Shown: piece by piece, positions 1 through 9,036 of the stretch
Position numbering within the stretch: the first letter of the stretch is position 1
Layout: each line of letters opens with the position of its first letter
Assembly (NCBI RefSeq): GCF_011617705.1
Contig: NZ_CP050154.1
Coordinates: forward strand, 1,178,001 to 1,242,000
Direction: 5' to 3'
DNA length: 64,000 bases
From: Brevibacterium limosum
GTDB taxonomy: Bacteria; Actinomycetota; Actinomycetes; Actinomycetales; Brevibacteriaceae
Translations under genes and position numbers: made by a program
The notes under the pieces: model-generated
Told to the model about the DNA's origin: nothing
Databases searched by the model: none
The model's input: only the letters and a program-made list of their open reading frames with translations

Positions 1-722
1 ACTTCGCGCTCATCGACTCCACATTCTCCGACGCCGACGGCAAGCCCGTGACGATCGACAACGCCAAGGCAGTCGTCTTCAACACCGCCGAGGCCGCGTA
101 CCTGGCCGGCTATGTTGCGGCCGCCACCTCGGAGTCCGGCAAGGTCGGCACCTTCGGCGGTATCCAGATTCCGTCGGTGACGATCTTCATGGACGGTTTC
201 GCCGACGGTGTGGACAAGTTCAACGAGGACAACAAGAAGGACGTCAAGCTGCTCGGCTGGAACAAGGAGAAGCAGGACGGATCGTTCTCCGGTGACTTCG
301 AGAACCAGGGCCAGGGCCAGGAGCTGACCAAGCAGCTCATCTCGCAGGGCGCCGACGTCATCATGCCCGTCGCCGGACCCGTCGGCCTCGGTGCCGCAGC
401 GGCCGCGAAGGAAGCCGGCGACGTCAACCTCGTGTGGGTCGACTCCGACGGCTACGAGTCGACCGAATACGGCGACATCATCCTGACCTCGGTGGTCAAG
501 CAGATCTCGCAGGCCGTGGAGGACACCATCAAGGAAGGCACCGAGGACAAGTTCTCGAACGAGCCCTACGTCGGCACGCTCGAGAACGAAGGTGTGGGCC
601 TCGCCCCGTACCACGACTTCGAGGACAAGGTTCCCGAAGACGTGAAGAAGAAGGTCGAGGAGCTGAAGAAGCAGATCGTCGACGGCAGCCTCGTCGTCGA
701 GTCGGAGAGCACGCCGAAGTAA
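1..722 (+). CDS. nupN: BMP-family nucleoside-binding lipoprotein (5' partial)
   Basis: Substrate-binding component of an ABC nucleoside importer of the BMP/Med family, expected to be a lipoprotein outside the membrane. The reading frame is open from base 3, so the N-terminus with signal peptide and lipobox lies outside the window; about 239 codons are visible. Family features seen are the NTAEAAYLAGYVAA stretch, the GTFGGIQIPSVTIFMDGF segment and the alternating Gly-rich ligand-binding strands (GADVIMPVAGPVGLGAAAAA). It is followed by a hairpin terminator and then by the ATPase and two permeases, the usual binding protein-ATPase-permease-permease order. Nucleoside specificity is inferred from the downstream cdd, deoA and deoC genes. 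Confidence 0.9.
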   Translation, partial: FALIDSTFSDADGKPVTIDNAKAVVFNTAEAAYLAGYVAAATSESGKVGTFGGIQIPSVTIFMDGFADGVDKFNEDNKKDVKLLGWNKEKQDGSFSGDFENQGQGQELTKQLISQGADVIMPVAGPVGLGAAAAAKEAGDVNLVWVDSDGYESTEYGDIILTSVVKQISQAVEDTIKEGTEDKFSNEPYVGTLENEGVGLAPYHDFEDKVPEDVKKKVEELKKQIVDGSLVVESESTPK

Positions 723-733
723 GCTCGTCGGTT

Positions 734-770
734 AAACTGCAGGGCCGAGTTCCTTCGGCCCTGCAGTTTT
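734..770 (+). terminator. Hairpin between binding-protein and ATPase genes
   Basis: Arms at 734-748 and 755-769 pair perfectly over 15 bp (core CTGCAGGGCCGA / TCGGCCCTGCAG) with a 6-nt loop, followed by a short T run. It lies between the stop of the binding protein and the start of the ATPase. Partial termination here would give more binding protein than transporter, as is common for ABC importers. Confidence 0.75.
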
Positions 771-796
771 CAAGTTTGTGAGGAGAACCGGAAGCA

Positions 797-2428
797 GTGA
801 AACTCGAGCTTCGCGGGATGACCAAGGTGTTCGGATCGTTTGTGGCCAATGACCACATCGATCTCACCATTCAGCCGGGCGAGATCCATGCCCTGCTGGG
901 TGAGAACGGCGCGGGCAAATCCACCATGATGAATGTCCTCTACGGGCTCTACGACGCCGATGGGGGAGAGATCCTCATCGACGACGAGCCGGTGAAGTTC
1001 TCCGGCCCGGGCGATGCCGTGGCAGCCGGAATCGGCATGGTCCACCAGCATTTCATGCTCGTGCCCGTGTTCACCGTCGCCGAATCCGTGGCTCTGGGTT
1101 ACGAGCCGACGAAGAGCCTCGGACTCCTCGACATCGCCGAGGCGCGGAAGAAGGTCATCGAGATCTCGTCGCGCTTCAACTTCAATATCGATCCCGACGT
1201 CCTCATCGAGGATCTGCCGGTCGGCGCACAGCAGCGCGTGGAGATCATCAAGGCCCTGTCCCGGGACGCCGAGATCCTCATCCTCGACGAGCCCACGGCC
1301 GTGCTGACCCCGCAGGAGACCGACGAGCTGATCTCGATCATGCGCCAGCTCAAGGAGCAGGGCACCTCGATCGTGTTCATCACCCACAAACTCCGTGAGG
1401 TCCGCGCGATCGCCGATGCGATCACTGTCATCCGCCGCGGCAAGATCGTCGGCGAGGCCTCCCCGGACTCGACCGAGACCGAGTTGGCCAGCCAGATGGT
1501 CGGCCGCGCCGTGTCGCTGACGACGGACAAGGACGCCGCCGACCCCGGCGATGCGACCTTCCAGGTCCGCGGCCTCACCGTCGTCGACAAGGCCGAGAAC
1601 GTCGTCGTCGACGATGTGTCCTTCGACGTCCGCCGCGGGGAGATCCTCGCCGTCGCCGGCGTCCAGGGAAACGGGCAGACGGAACTGGCGGAGACGATCA
1701 TCGGGCTGACCGAACCTCGGCTGGGCACGATCATCCTCGACGGGAAGAAGCTCGTCGGGAACTCGGTCAAGGACCGCCTCGGTGCCGGTGTCGGCTTCGT
1801 TCCCGAGGATCGGTCGACCGACGGCATCATCGCGGAATTCGCGATCCGCGAGAACATGATCCTCGACGTCTACGACCGCGAACCCTATGCCAAGGGGCTG
1901 AATATGCGGTCGAAGGTCATCACCGAAGAGGCGAAGAAGAAGGTCGAGGAATTCGACATCCGCCTCGGCAGCGTCGCCGATCCGATCTCGACCCTGTCCG
2001 GCGGCAACCAGCAGAAAGTGGTGCTGTCCCGCGAACTCGGTCGCGATCTGCGTCTGTTCATCGCCAGTCAGCCCACCCGCGGCCTCGACGTCGGATCGAT
2101 CGAATTCGTGCACAAGCGCGTCATCGCCGAACGCGATTCGGGCACCCCCTGCATCATCGTCTCGACCGAACTCGACGAGGTCTACGGACTCGCCGACCGC
2201 ATCGCCGTGATGTATGCCGGGCGCATCGTCGGCATCGTGGGGCCCGAGACCTCTCGTGAGGCACTGGGCCTGATGATGGCCGGCGTTCCCGCCGACGAAG
2301 CCCTCGAAGCGACGGCAGGCGGAGCGAGCACCGACGGTGCTGAGAACCCTGCCGACGATGCGGAACCGGCCGCCGCCTCGGCCGATGATGACGACTCAGC
2401 CACCACCTCGGCGGAGGAGACCAAATGA
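797..2428 (+). CDS. nupO: Nucleoside ABC transporter ATP-binding protein
   Basis: Fused double ATPase subunit (543 aa) energising nucleoside import at the inner membrane face. The N-terminal domain has Walker A GENGAGKST (residues 35-43) and Walker B ILILDEPTA. The second domain, from about residue 255, has a degenerate Walker A (GVQGNGQTE), an intact LSGGNQQK signature and a degenerate Walker B (IASQPTRGLD), as in the sugar/nucleoside ATPases of the RbsA/YufO type. The last ~45 residues are an acidic Ala-rich tail. The GTG start at 797 follows AGGAG at 781. The stop overlaps the ATG of the next gene (ATGA), so the two are translationally coupled. Confidence 0.93.
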   Translation: MKLELRGMTKVFGSFVANDHIDLTIQPGEIHALLGENGAGKSTMMNVLYGLYDADGGEILIDDEPVKFSGPGDAVAAGIGMVHQHFMLVPVFTVAESVALGYEPTKSLGLLDIAEARKKVIEISSRFNFNIDPDVLIEDLPVGAQQRVEIIKALSRDAEILILDEPTAVLTPQETDELISIMRQLKEQGTSIVFITHKLREVRAIADAITVIRRGKIVGEASPDSTETELASQMVGRAVSLTTDKDAADPGDATFQVRGLTVVDKAENVVVDDVSFDVRRGEILAVAGVQGNGQTELAETIIGLTEPRLGTIILDGKKLVGNSVKDRLGAGVGFVPEDRSTDGIIAEFAIRENMILDVYDREPYAKGLNMRSKVITEEAKKKVEEFDIRLGSVADPISTLSGGNQQKVVLSRELGRDLRLFIASQPTRGLDVGSIEFVHKRVIAERDSGTPCIIVSTELDEVYGLADRIAVMYAGRIVGIVGPETSREALGLMMAGVPADEALEATAGGASTDGAENPADDAEPAAASADDDDSATTSAEETK

Positions 2429-3657
2429 CGACTGATATCTCACCGGCGGCCCCCTCGGCGGCACCGCCGCCGGAGTCCGAGGCCGCGGACGGCAAGGAAC
2501 AGACTCTGCTGCAGCAGATCCTCTCGGGGTCCTGGCTCGTCTCGCTGCTGGCGATCGTGCTCGCCCTGTTGCTCGGCGGTGTCCTCATCGCCGTGTCGAA
2601 CGCCGAGGTCGTGGCCGCGGCCGAGAACTTCTTCGCCGCTCCCGGCGAATTCTTCTCCACTCTCTTCCAGACCGTCGGCAACGCGTATTCGGCGCTGTTC
2701 CGCGGAGCGGTCTTCGACTGGGAGGCACGCACCACCGAACGTGCCATCCGTCCGCTGACCGAGTCGATGGTCTCGGGCACCCCGCTCATCCTCACCGGTC
2801 TCGGCATCGCTCTGGCCTTCCGCTGCGGTCTGTTCAACATCGGCGGTCAGGGCCAGGTCATCCTCGGCGCGACCATCGCCGGATTCCTCGGCTACGCGAT
2901 GTCCCTGCCCCCGGTCGTGCACATGCTCATCGCGGCCGTCGGCGGCATCGTCGGGGGTGCGATCTGGGCCGGGATCGCCGGTGTCCTCAAGGCCCGGACC
3001 GGTGCCAACGAGGTGATCGTGACGATCATGCTCAACTCGATCGCCGGCTACGCGCTGGGCTACCTGCTCAAGCAGAACTGGTTCACGCACACGACCTCGG
3101 CGAACCCGCAGTCGCGTGTCATCGACGACTCGTCGCAGATGTTCCTGCTCCTGCCTGCGCCGTTCCGCCTCCACTTCGGTTTCATCATCGCGATCCTCGC
3201 CACGATCTTCGTCTGGTGGCTGCTCGAGCGCTCGACCGTCGGCTTCGAGTTCAAGGCAGTCGGTGCGAACCCCCACGCGGCCCGGACCGCAGGCATCTCC
3301 GTGTCGAAGGTGACGATCCTCGTCATGATCGTCGCCGGTGCCCTGGCCGGGCTCGGCGGCGCCGCACAGGTGCTCGGCACAGAATTCAAGCTCACCGGCG
3401 GCATCAGCGGATCGATCGGCTTCGACGCGATCACCGTGGCCCTGCTGGGACGGTCGAAGCCGCTGGGCACGTTCCTCGCCGGTCTGCTCTTCGGCGCGTT
3501 CAAGGCCGGCGGCTACCTCATGCAGTCGCAGACGGGAACGCCGATCGACATCGTCCTCGTCGTCCAGTCCGTCATCGTGCTGCTCATCGCGGCCCCGCCC
3601 CTGGTGAGGTCGATCTTCCGGTTGCCCACACCGGTGCTCAAGCGGAAGGAGGACTGA
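2425..3657 (+). CDS. nupP: Nucleoside ABC transporter permease 1
   Basis: Integral membrane permease (410 aa) of the BPD_transp_2 type. A cytoplasmic Ala/Pro-rich N-terminus is followed by a hydrophobic segment near residue 35 and a run of about eight further membrane spans. Family landmarks are the FRCGLFNIGGQGQVILGA stretch, the ANEVIVTIMLNSIA loop and the GANPHAARTAGI cytoplasmic coupling segment. It overlaps the ATPase gene by 4 bp and is followed after one base by the second permease, so all are in one transcript. Confidence 0.92.
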   Translation: MTTDISPAAPSAAPPPESEAADGKEQTLLQQILSGSWLVSLLAIVLALLLGGVLIAVSNAEVVAAAENFFAAPGEFFSTLFQTVGNAYSALFRGAVFDWEARTTERAIRPLTESMVSGTPLILTGLGIALAFRCGLFNIGGQGQVILGATIAGFLGYAMSLPPVVHMLIAAVGGIVGGAIWAGIAGVLKARTGANEVIVTIMLNSIAGYALGYLLKQNWFTHTTSANPQSRVIDDSSQMFLLLPAPFRLHFGFIIAILATIFVWWLLERSTVGFEFKAVGANPHAARTAGISVSKVTILVMIVAGALAGLGGAAQVLGTEFKLTGGISGSIGFDAITVALLGRSKPLGTFLAGLLFGAFKAGGYLMQSQTGTPIDIVLVVQSVIVLLIAAPPLVRSIFRLPTPVLKRKED

Positions 3658-3658
3658 G

Positions 3659-4939
3659 ATGACTGCTCAGACCGTGGACAACACACCTTCGCAGGCCAAG
3701 GCGCTTGCGCCGATCGCCTGGAAGTACCCGATCGTCTACTCGATCCTGGCTTTGGTCTCCCTGATCTTCTTCGGCCTCATCGGTCGTGACGGTGAGACGA
3801 CCTTCCGTGTCGCCACCGGGGGTGACTTCTTCGCGATCCCCGACTTCGCCGTGTCCTCGACCGCGGCGGGGCTGACGCTGGGCATCCTGCTCATCATCAT
3901 GGCCGCCGTGTCGGTCTGCTTGAGCGTCAAGCGCATCGACCTCGGCTCCTGGTTCCCGATGCTCTTCGGCGTCCTCTTCGTGCTGTCCTTCCTCGCCTGG
4001 GCCGGCGGCGGATCGGGCGGTGTGATCCCGCTGACGACGCTGCTCGCCGGTGCCCTGGCACTGTCCGTGCCGCTGATCTTCGGCGCCATGTGCGGTCTCG
4101 TCGGTGAGCGTTCGGGCATCATCAACATCGCCATCGAAGGTCAGCTGCTGGCCGGGGCCTTCCTCGCAGCGGTCGTCGCCTCGGTGGTGAAGAACCCGTA
4201 TGCGGGTCTGCTGGCCGCTCCCGTGGCCGGTGCCCTGGTCGCCGTCGTCCTCACCTTCTTCGCGGTGAAGTACTGGGTCAACCAGATCATCATCGGCGTC
4301 GTTCTCAACGTCCTCGTCGTCGGCGTCACGAGCTTCCTCTACTCGACGGTGCTCACCGAGGACCCCGGACTGTGGAACTCCCGACAGAAGCTGCCGGATC
4401 TGCCGATCCCGCTGCTGTCCGACATCCCGGTGCTCGGGCGAGTGCTCTTCGACCAGAACATCCTCGTCTACATCATGTACGTCGTCGTCATCGCCCTGCA
4501 GATCTTCGTGTTCCGCTCGAAGTGGGGGCTGCGGATGCGCGCCGTCGGTGAGCACCCGAAGGCCGCAGACACCGTGGGCATCAAGGTCAACTTCACCCGC
4601 GTGCGCAACACTCTGCTCGCCGGTGCCATCGCCGGTCTCGGCGGTGCCTTCTTCACCGTCGGATCGGGCCTGGCCTTCGGCAAGGAGATGTCGGCCGGTC
4701 AGGGCTATATCGCCCTGGCTGCGATGATCCTGGGCAAATGGAACCCGAAGGGCGCGCTGTTCGCGGCTCTGCTGTTCGGCTTCTCCAAGAGCCTCGGCAA
4801 TACCCTGCAGTCCATAGGCACCCCCGTGGCCAACGAGCTGCTGCTCATGCTGCCCTATATCGTCACCGTCTTCGCCGTCGCCGGCTTCGTCGGTCGGGTC
4901 CGCCCACCGGCCGCGGAAGGTGTGCCCTACGTGAAGTGA
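3659..4939 (+). CDS. nupQ: Nucleoside ABC transporter permease 2
   Basis: Second membrane permease (426 aa), pairing with the preceding one. It has many hydrophobic spans and the paired family motifs GERSGIINIAIEGQLLAGAF, YWVNQIIIGVVLNVL and the coupling segment GEHPKAADTVGIKV. The ATG at 3659 lies one base after the previous stop with GGAGG just upstream inside the preceding gene. It is the last transporter gene before the salvage enzymes. Confidence 0.92.
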   Translation: MTAQTVDNTPSQAKALAPIAWKYPIVYSILALVSLIFFGLIGRDGETTFRVATGGDFFAIPDFAVSSTAAGLTLGILLIIMAAVSVCLSVKRIDLGSWFPMLFGVLFVLSFLAWAGGGSGGVIPLTTLLAGALALSVPLIFGAMCGLVGERSGIINIAIEGQLLAGAFLAAVVASVVKNPYAGLLAAPVAGALVAVVLTFFAVKYWVNQIIIGVVLNVLVVGVTSFLYSTVLTEDPGLWNSRQKLPDLPIPLLSDIPVLGRVLFDQNILVYIMYVVVIALQIFVFRSKWGLRMRAVGEHPKAADTVGIKVNFTRVRNTLLAGAIAGLGGAFFTVGSGLAFGKEMSAGQGYIALAAMILGKWNPKGALFAALLFGFSKSLGNTLQSIGTPVANELLLMLPYIVTVFAVAGFVGRVRPPAAEGVPYVK

Positions 4940-5014
4940 GCCCCGCCTCGGCGACGGATCGCCTGCGACCCCTCGACCGCCCCACAGTCACTCCCCGAAG
5001 GAAGAGGTATCCCC

Positions 5015-5521
5015 ATGACTGTCCCCGAACCCCACGCTTCCACCCACGAATCGACCGAACCGGTCTGGAGCGAGGAACCCACCCCGGTCTGCCCCGAGGA
5101 CCTCAGCGAAGGCACCTGGGAGCTGCTGCGCGCCGAGGCGATGCGGGCGATGAAGAAGGCCTACGTGCCGTATTCGTCGTACCCCGTGGGGGCCGCCGGC
5201 CTCGCCGACGACGGTCGCCTCGTCGGCGGCTGCAACATCGAGAACGCATCGTTCGGTGTCACGCTGTGCGCCGAATGCTCACTCGTCTCCGATCTGCTCA
5301 TGTCCGGCGGCGGCCGCCTCGTCGCCTTCGACTGCGTTGACGGAGAGGGCAACACCCTCGTTCCCTGCGGGCGATGCCGACAGCTGCTGTTCGAACACGG
5401 CGGCAACGAGCTCATTCTCAACATGCCCAGCGGGCGAGCCCCGATGTCCGTGGTCCTGCCCGAGGCGTTCGGGCCCGATCACCTGAGCACGACCCGGACC
5501 GACCACAACGCGAAGCACTGA
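5015..5521 (+). CDS. cdd: Cytidine deaminase
   Basis: Hydrolytic deamination of cytidine and deoxycytidine to uridine and deoxyuridine in the cytoplasm, the first step after pyrimidine nucleoside uptake. The zinc-binding pattern is visible: NIENASFGVTLCAEC (zinc Cys and catalytic Glu near residues 87-89) and PCGRCRQLL (two zinc Cys near 117-120). At 168 aa it is slightly longer than the usual ~130 aa because of a ~30 residue N-terminal extension. The ATG at 5015 has GAAGGAAGAGG upstream. The gene lies 75 bp after the transporter and before deoA. Confidence 0.93.
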   Translation: MTVPEPHASTHESTEPVWSEEPTPVCPEDLSEGTWELLRAEAMRAMKKAYVPYSSYPVGAAGLADDGRLVGGCNIENASFGVTLCAECSLVSDLLMSGGGRLVAFDCVDGEGNTLVPCGRCRQLLFEHGGNELILNMPSGRAPMSVVLPEAFGPDHLSTTRTDHNAKH

Positions 5522-5591
5522 CACCCTCACCGAGGTGGCCCGCCGGTGCGGGAATCGCCAGCCGGTGCGACGACAACGAAGGATTGAGACC

Positions 5592-6881
5592 GTGAGCGCA
5601 GAAGCATTCGACACCGTCGACGTCATCGCCGCCAAGCGCGATGGCCGAGCCCTGAGCAAGGAGCAGATCGACTGGGTCATCGACGCCTACACCCGGGGCG
5701 CCGTCGCCGAAGAGCAGATGGCGGCCCTGGCCATGGCGATCTTCATCAACGAAATGGAGCCGGAAGAGATCGCGCACTGGACGCAGGCGATGATCGACTC
5801 CGGTGAGCGCATGGACTTCTCGTCCCTGTCCCGACCCACCTCGGACAAGCATTCGACCGGGGGAGTCGGCGACAAGATCACCCTGCCCCTGGCCCCGCTC
5901 GTCGCGGTCTTCGATGTCGCCGTCCCACAGCTGTCCGGTCGCGGTCTCGGCCACACCGGAGGCACCCTCGACAAACTCGAATCGATTCCCGGCTGGCAGG
6001 CGGGACTGAGCAACGAGGCGATCGTCGACCAGCTCGACGACGTCGGCGCCGTCATCTGTGCGGCCGGTACCGGACTGGCTCCGGCGGACAAGAAGCTCTA
6101 CGCCCTGCGCGACATCACCTCGACGGTCGACTGCATTCCGCTCATCGCCTCATCGATCATGTCGAAGAAGATCGCCGAAGGCACCGCCGGGCTCGTCCTC
6201 GACGTCAAGGTCGGATCCGGTGCGTTCATGAAGGACCTGACCAAGGCCCGCAAGCTCGCCCGGACGATGGTCGAACTCGGCAAGACCGCAGGCGTTCACA
6301 CCTCGGCGCTGCTGACCGACATGTCCACCCCCTTGGGCCTGACCGTCGGCAACGCCCTCGAGGTCCGCGAATCCGTCGAGGTCCTCGCCGGTGGCGGACC
6401 CACCGACGTCGTCGACCTCACCGTGGCCCTGGCCGAGGAGATGCTGCGCCTGGCCGGCAAGACCGATGTCGACGTCCGCGCCGCACTGAGCGATGGGCGG
6501 GCGATGGACAAGTGGAGGCAGATGATCCGCGCCCAGAACGGCGACCCGGACGCCGCACTGCCCGTGGCCGAACACACCGAGGTCGTCACCGCCACCGAGT
6601 CCGGCGTGCTAACGAGACTCGATGCGCTGTCGGTGGGAGTCGCCTCGTGGAGGCTCGGTGCAGGACGTGCCCGGAAGGAAGACCCGGTCCAGAACGTGGC
6701 CGGAATCGAACTCCACGCCAAACCCGGGGACACGGTCACGGCCGGTCAGCCGCTCATGACACTGCACACGGCCACCCCGGAACGCTTTGAGAGGTCGATC
6801 GAGGCGTTGGAGTCCGCGGTCGAGATCGGCGGGGATGCCGCCTCGGTGCCGGAATCGATCGTCTTCGACACGATCACCTGA
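5592..6881 (+). CDS. deoA: Pyrimidine-nucleoside / thymidine phosphorylase
   Basis: Phosphorolysis of thymidine or uridine to the free base plus (deoxy)ribose-1-phosphate. Landmarks are the [17 protein letters not shown] phosphate-binding stretch, [20 protein letters not shown], the [11 protein letters not shown] segment and the C-terminal barrel-sandwich domain ([17 protein letters not shown]). I place the start at GTG 5592 (429 aa), because AAGGA precedes it and homologues begin close to the [13 protein letters not shown] block; the frame is open further upstream to 5535 but that part looks non-coding. It sits between cdd and deoC. Confidence 0.93.
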   Translation: MSAEAFDTVDVIAAKRDGRALSKEQIDWVIDAYTRGAVAEEQMAALAMAIFINEMEPEEIAHWTQAMIDSGERMDFSSLSRPTSDKHSTGGVGDKITLPLAPLVAVFDVAVPQLSGRGLGHTGGTLDKLESIPGWQAGLSNEAIVDQLDDVGAVICAAGTGLAPADKKLYALRDITSTVDCIPLIASSIMSKKIAEGTAGLVLDVKVGSGAFMKDLTKARKLARTMVELGKTAGVHTSALLTDMSTPLGLTVGNALEVRESVEVLAGGGPTDVVDLTVALAEEMLRLAGKTDVDVRAALSDGRAMDKWRQMIRAQNGDPDAALPVAEHTEVVTATESGVLTRLDALSVGVASWRLGAGRARKEDPVQNVAGIELHAKPGDTVTAGQPLMTLHTATPERFERSIEALESAVEIGGDAASVPESIVFDTIT

Positions 6882-7015
6882 GCCGAATCGCACACTCTCA
6901 GCACTGCCGCGCGGCCGCTGGCCTCGCTACGCTGGACCTGATGACTCTGCGCGGCACCTGCACGCGCAACCATGCACGACCACGCAACCTTGCACGACCA
7001 CTTCTGGAGGACCGA

Positions 7016-7663
7016 ATGACCAGCCGCACCGATGTCGCGAACATCATCGACCACACCCTGCTCAAGCCCGAAGCGACCCGCGCCGACGTCGATGCCCTCG
7101 TGGCGGAGGCGAAGGAGCTGGGCGTGCTCGCGATCTGCGTGTCACCGTCCATGCTGCCGATCACCGATCCGGGTGAGCTCGTCGTGGCGACCGTCGTCGG
7201 GTTCCCCTCCGGCCAGGTGAAGCCGGAGATCAAAGCCGCCGAGGCTGCTCAGGCCGTCGCCGACGGTGCTGCCGAAGTCGACATGGTCATCAACATCGGA
7301 CAGGCCGTCGCCGGGGACTTCGACGGACTCGAGGCCGATATCCGCGGCGTCGTCGAGGCCAGCGGGGACGCCCTCGTCAAGGTCATCATCGAATCGGCTG
7401 CGCTCAACGACGAGCAGATCGTCGAGGCCTGCCGCCGCTCGGAGGCCGCAGGAGCCGGATTCGTCAAGACGTCGACCGGTTTCCACCCGGCCGGAGGCGC
7501 CAGCGCTCATGCTGTGTCTCTCATGCGCGAGACCGTGGGCGACCGCCTGGGAGTGAAGGCCTCCGGCGGAATCCGCACCGCCGAAGCCGCCGAAGAGATG
7601 ATCGCTGCCGGCGCGTCCCGCCTGGGCCTCTCCGGCAGCGCCGCAATCCTCAACTCCCTCTAA
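7016..7663 (+). CDS. deoC: Deoxyribose-phosphate aldolase
   Basis: Class I aldolase cleaving deoxyribose-5-phosphate to glyceraldehyde-3-phosphate and acetaldehyde, ending deoxynucleoside catabolism. Visible signatures are [12 protein letters not shown] at the N-terminus, the VDMVINIG strand, KVIIESAAL, and the Schiff-base lysine in GFVKTSTGF followed by [13 protein letters not shown]. The chosen ATG at 7016 (215 aa) has TGGAGG 5 nt upstream and gives the normal family length; an in-frame ATG at 6941 would add 25 residues encoded by a repetitive TGCACG-rich stretch. Its TAA stop overlaps the start of a 64-nt perfect palindrome. Confidence 0.95.
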   Translation: MTSRTDVANIIDHTLLKPEATRADVDALVAEAKELGVLAICVSPSMLPITDPGELVVATVVGFPSGQVKPEIKAAEAAQAVADGAAEVDMVINIGQAVAGDFDGLEADIRGVVEASGDALVKVIIESAALNDEQIVEACRRSEAAGAGFVKTSTGFHPAGGASAHAVSLMRETVGDRLGVKASGGIRTAEAAEEMIAAGASRLGLSGSAAILNSL

Positions 7664-7725
7664 CTACTACCTGACGGCGGCCCTGCAACCTCGCGAGGTT
7701 GCAGGGCCGCCGTCAGGTAGTAGTT
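7662..7725 (+). repeat. Stop-codon palindromic repeat, copy 1 (probable bidirectional terminator)
   Basis: A 64-nt perfect palindrome of two 32-nt arms that begins inside the TAA stop of deoC. The core of each arm is CTACCTGACGGCGGCCCTGC. Two near-identical copies lie at 37090-37145 and 44739-44794, also directly after TAA stops. There is no T tract. Compared with the other copies, one base pair in the stem has changed on both sides (CCCTGCAACC versus CCCAGCAACC), which supports a folded or symmetric function. Confidence 0.9.
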
Positions 7726-7782
7726 GGGCATTATCTCTGCAATTATCAGTTCGAGATCCGCCACGCCGACTAGGCTGGAGAC

Positions 7783-8491
7783 ATGTTTGGAACCTGAGAA
7801 TGGCATGTTGACAGTCTGCGCATGAAAAACTTCAGGTGCTTTGATGAGCTGTCAATTGATTTTGACGAGGAACTCACCGTGGTGATCGGTAAGAACGGCA
7901 GTTTTAAGTCTTTTGTGCTTGATAGGTTGGCAATCATGTTGTCGACCGTGCTGACAAATTTCGATGGCCCCAACAGAGGCTTTCAGCTGTCTGACGCGCG
8001 AAAGGTTCCGGTGGATCTGGACTCCAAGGAAGCAGTAACTGAGATGAGCCAGCAATTTCCGGAGTCTTTGCATATCGATGAAGTCGACTCGCATCTTCAT
8101 CCGATGTGGCAACAGCAGATAGGACCCAAACTCAGACAGACGTTGCCTCGAGTGCAATTGATCGTCACAACTCACTTTCCACAGGTCCTGTCGACAGTGG
8201 ACGCATCGCGCATTCGGATTCTCGATGGCTCGACCGTCAGAGAAGCTGAGTTCTCAGAACGGCTTCGCAGCGACATCATTCTTAGCAGCGTCATGGTGAC
8301 CGATCCCGAACCAGCGATGGGCATCAATGCTACTTTACAAAGCTATGCGGAATTAGCTGACAATGGGGAAGGAGCCAGAGCCCGGCGGTTGAGCTCTGAC
8401 GAAGACTTGATTCCGAACTGGGAGGTTTTGCTTCCGTCCCTAAACTGGCTGAGGCCGATGCCATGATGGCGTTCGATGGTTTGGATGACTG
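7783..8491 (+). pseudogene. Decayed PtuA-like AAA ATPase (Septu-type defence)
   Basis: Remnant of an SMC/RecF-like AAA ATPase related to PtuA of Septu and retron-associated systems. Reading from ATG 7783 (GGAG upstream) the frame hits TGA after four codons, then resumes with RMKNFRCFDELSIDFDEELT. Walker A reads GKNGSFKS, with the final glycine lost. After about residue 85 the sequence jumps straight to the Walker B/D-loop region LHIDEVDSHLHPMWQQQ, so roughly 200 or more internal codons are missing. Near 8425 a frameshift moves the C-terminus (KLAEADAMMAFDGLDD) to another frame, ending at a TGA that overlaps the ATG of the next gene. Function is certainly lost; family assignment is from motif recognition. 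Confidence 0.75.
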
Positions 8492-8791
8492 ATGTTGAGA
8501 ATCCATCCGTCGCCACCGTCGAGAATATGTGCAGAGCTGAGGAACCAGAAGGTCGACTTTGCGGGGCTCAAAGGCTCTGATCAGATTGGGCGAACGCTGT
8601 GGGTCCAACAGCAGGGGCCTTGTGCCTACTATGAACGAGCTCTTCGTGATCCTGACCGCGATGACCACCAGACCAAGATCGAACACTTTCATACTCAGAA
8701 TGCTCTCGAGTGGACCGAATGCTGTGCCTACTGTAGTGGCGCGGCGTCGACGCTCGATGCCAGTACGACCTGGAAGAATCTGCTTCTAGTT

Positions 8792-9036
8792 CGTAAGGGG
8801 GGTGCCCCTATATTTATTGATAGGCCCTGAACGGGGTCTGGTCGCTGGTCCTGGTATGGCTGATTTGCCCTGTCATTGATGATCCGGGGGTGTTGCCGCC
8901 AGGAATCCAGGACATGCGTTGACTGCTGATAGGGACTCGGCCCAGCTTTGTCTGAGGTCTCGTCGTAACATGGGTGCCAGCATCGGGTGTCACGACATAC
9001 CTGCGACCATGGAACTGATGGTCGAGGAGGACTGTC
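8792..9036 (+). ncRNA. Candidate bridge-RNA region of the IS110 element
   Basis: The ~245-nt left end upstream of the transposase has no credible ORF. In IS110-group elements such as IS621 this region encodes the bridge RNA that pairs with target and donor DNA. The assignment here rests on position and length only. I did not resolve the internal loops or match guide segments to the flanking sequence. Confidence 0.4.

Noticed and set aside
7822-8466. Functional ATPase gene of 214 codons
   Set aside because: Walker A is broken, the middle of the domain is missing, and the conserved C-terminus continues in another frame; it is a pseudogene piece.
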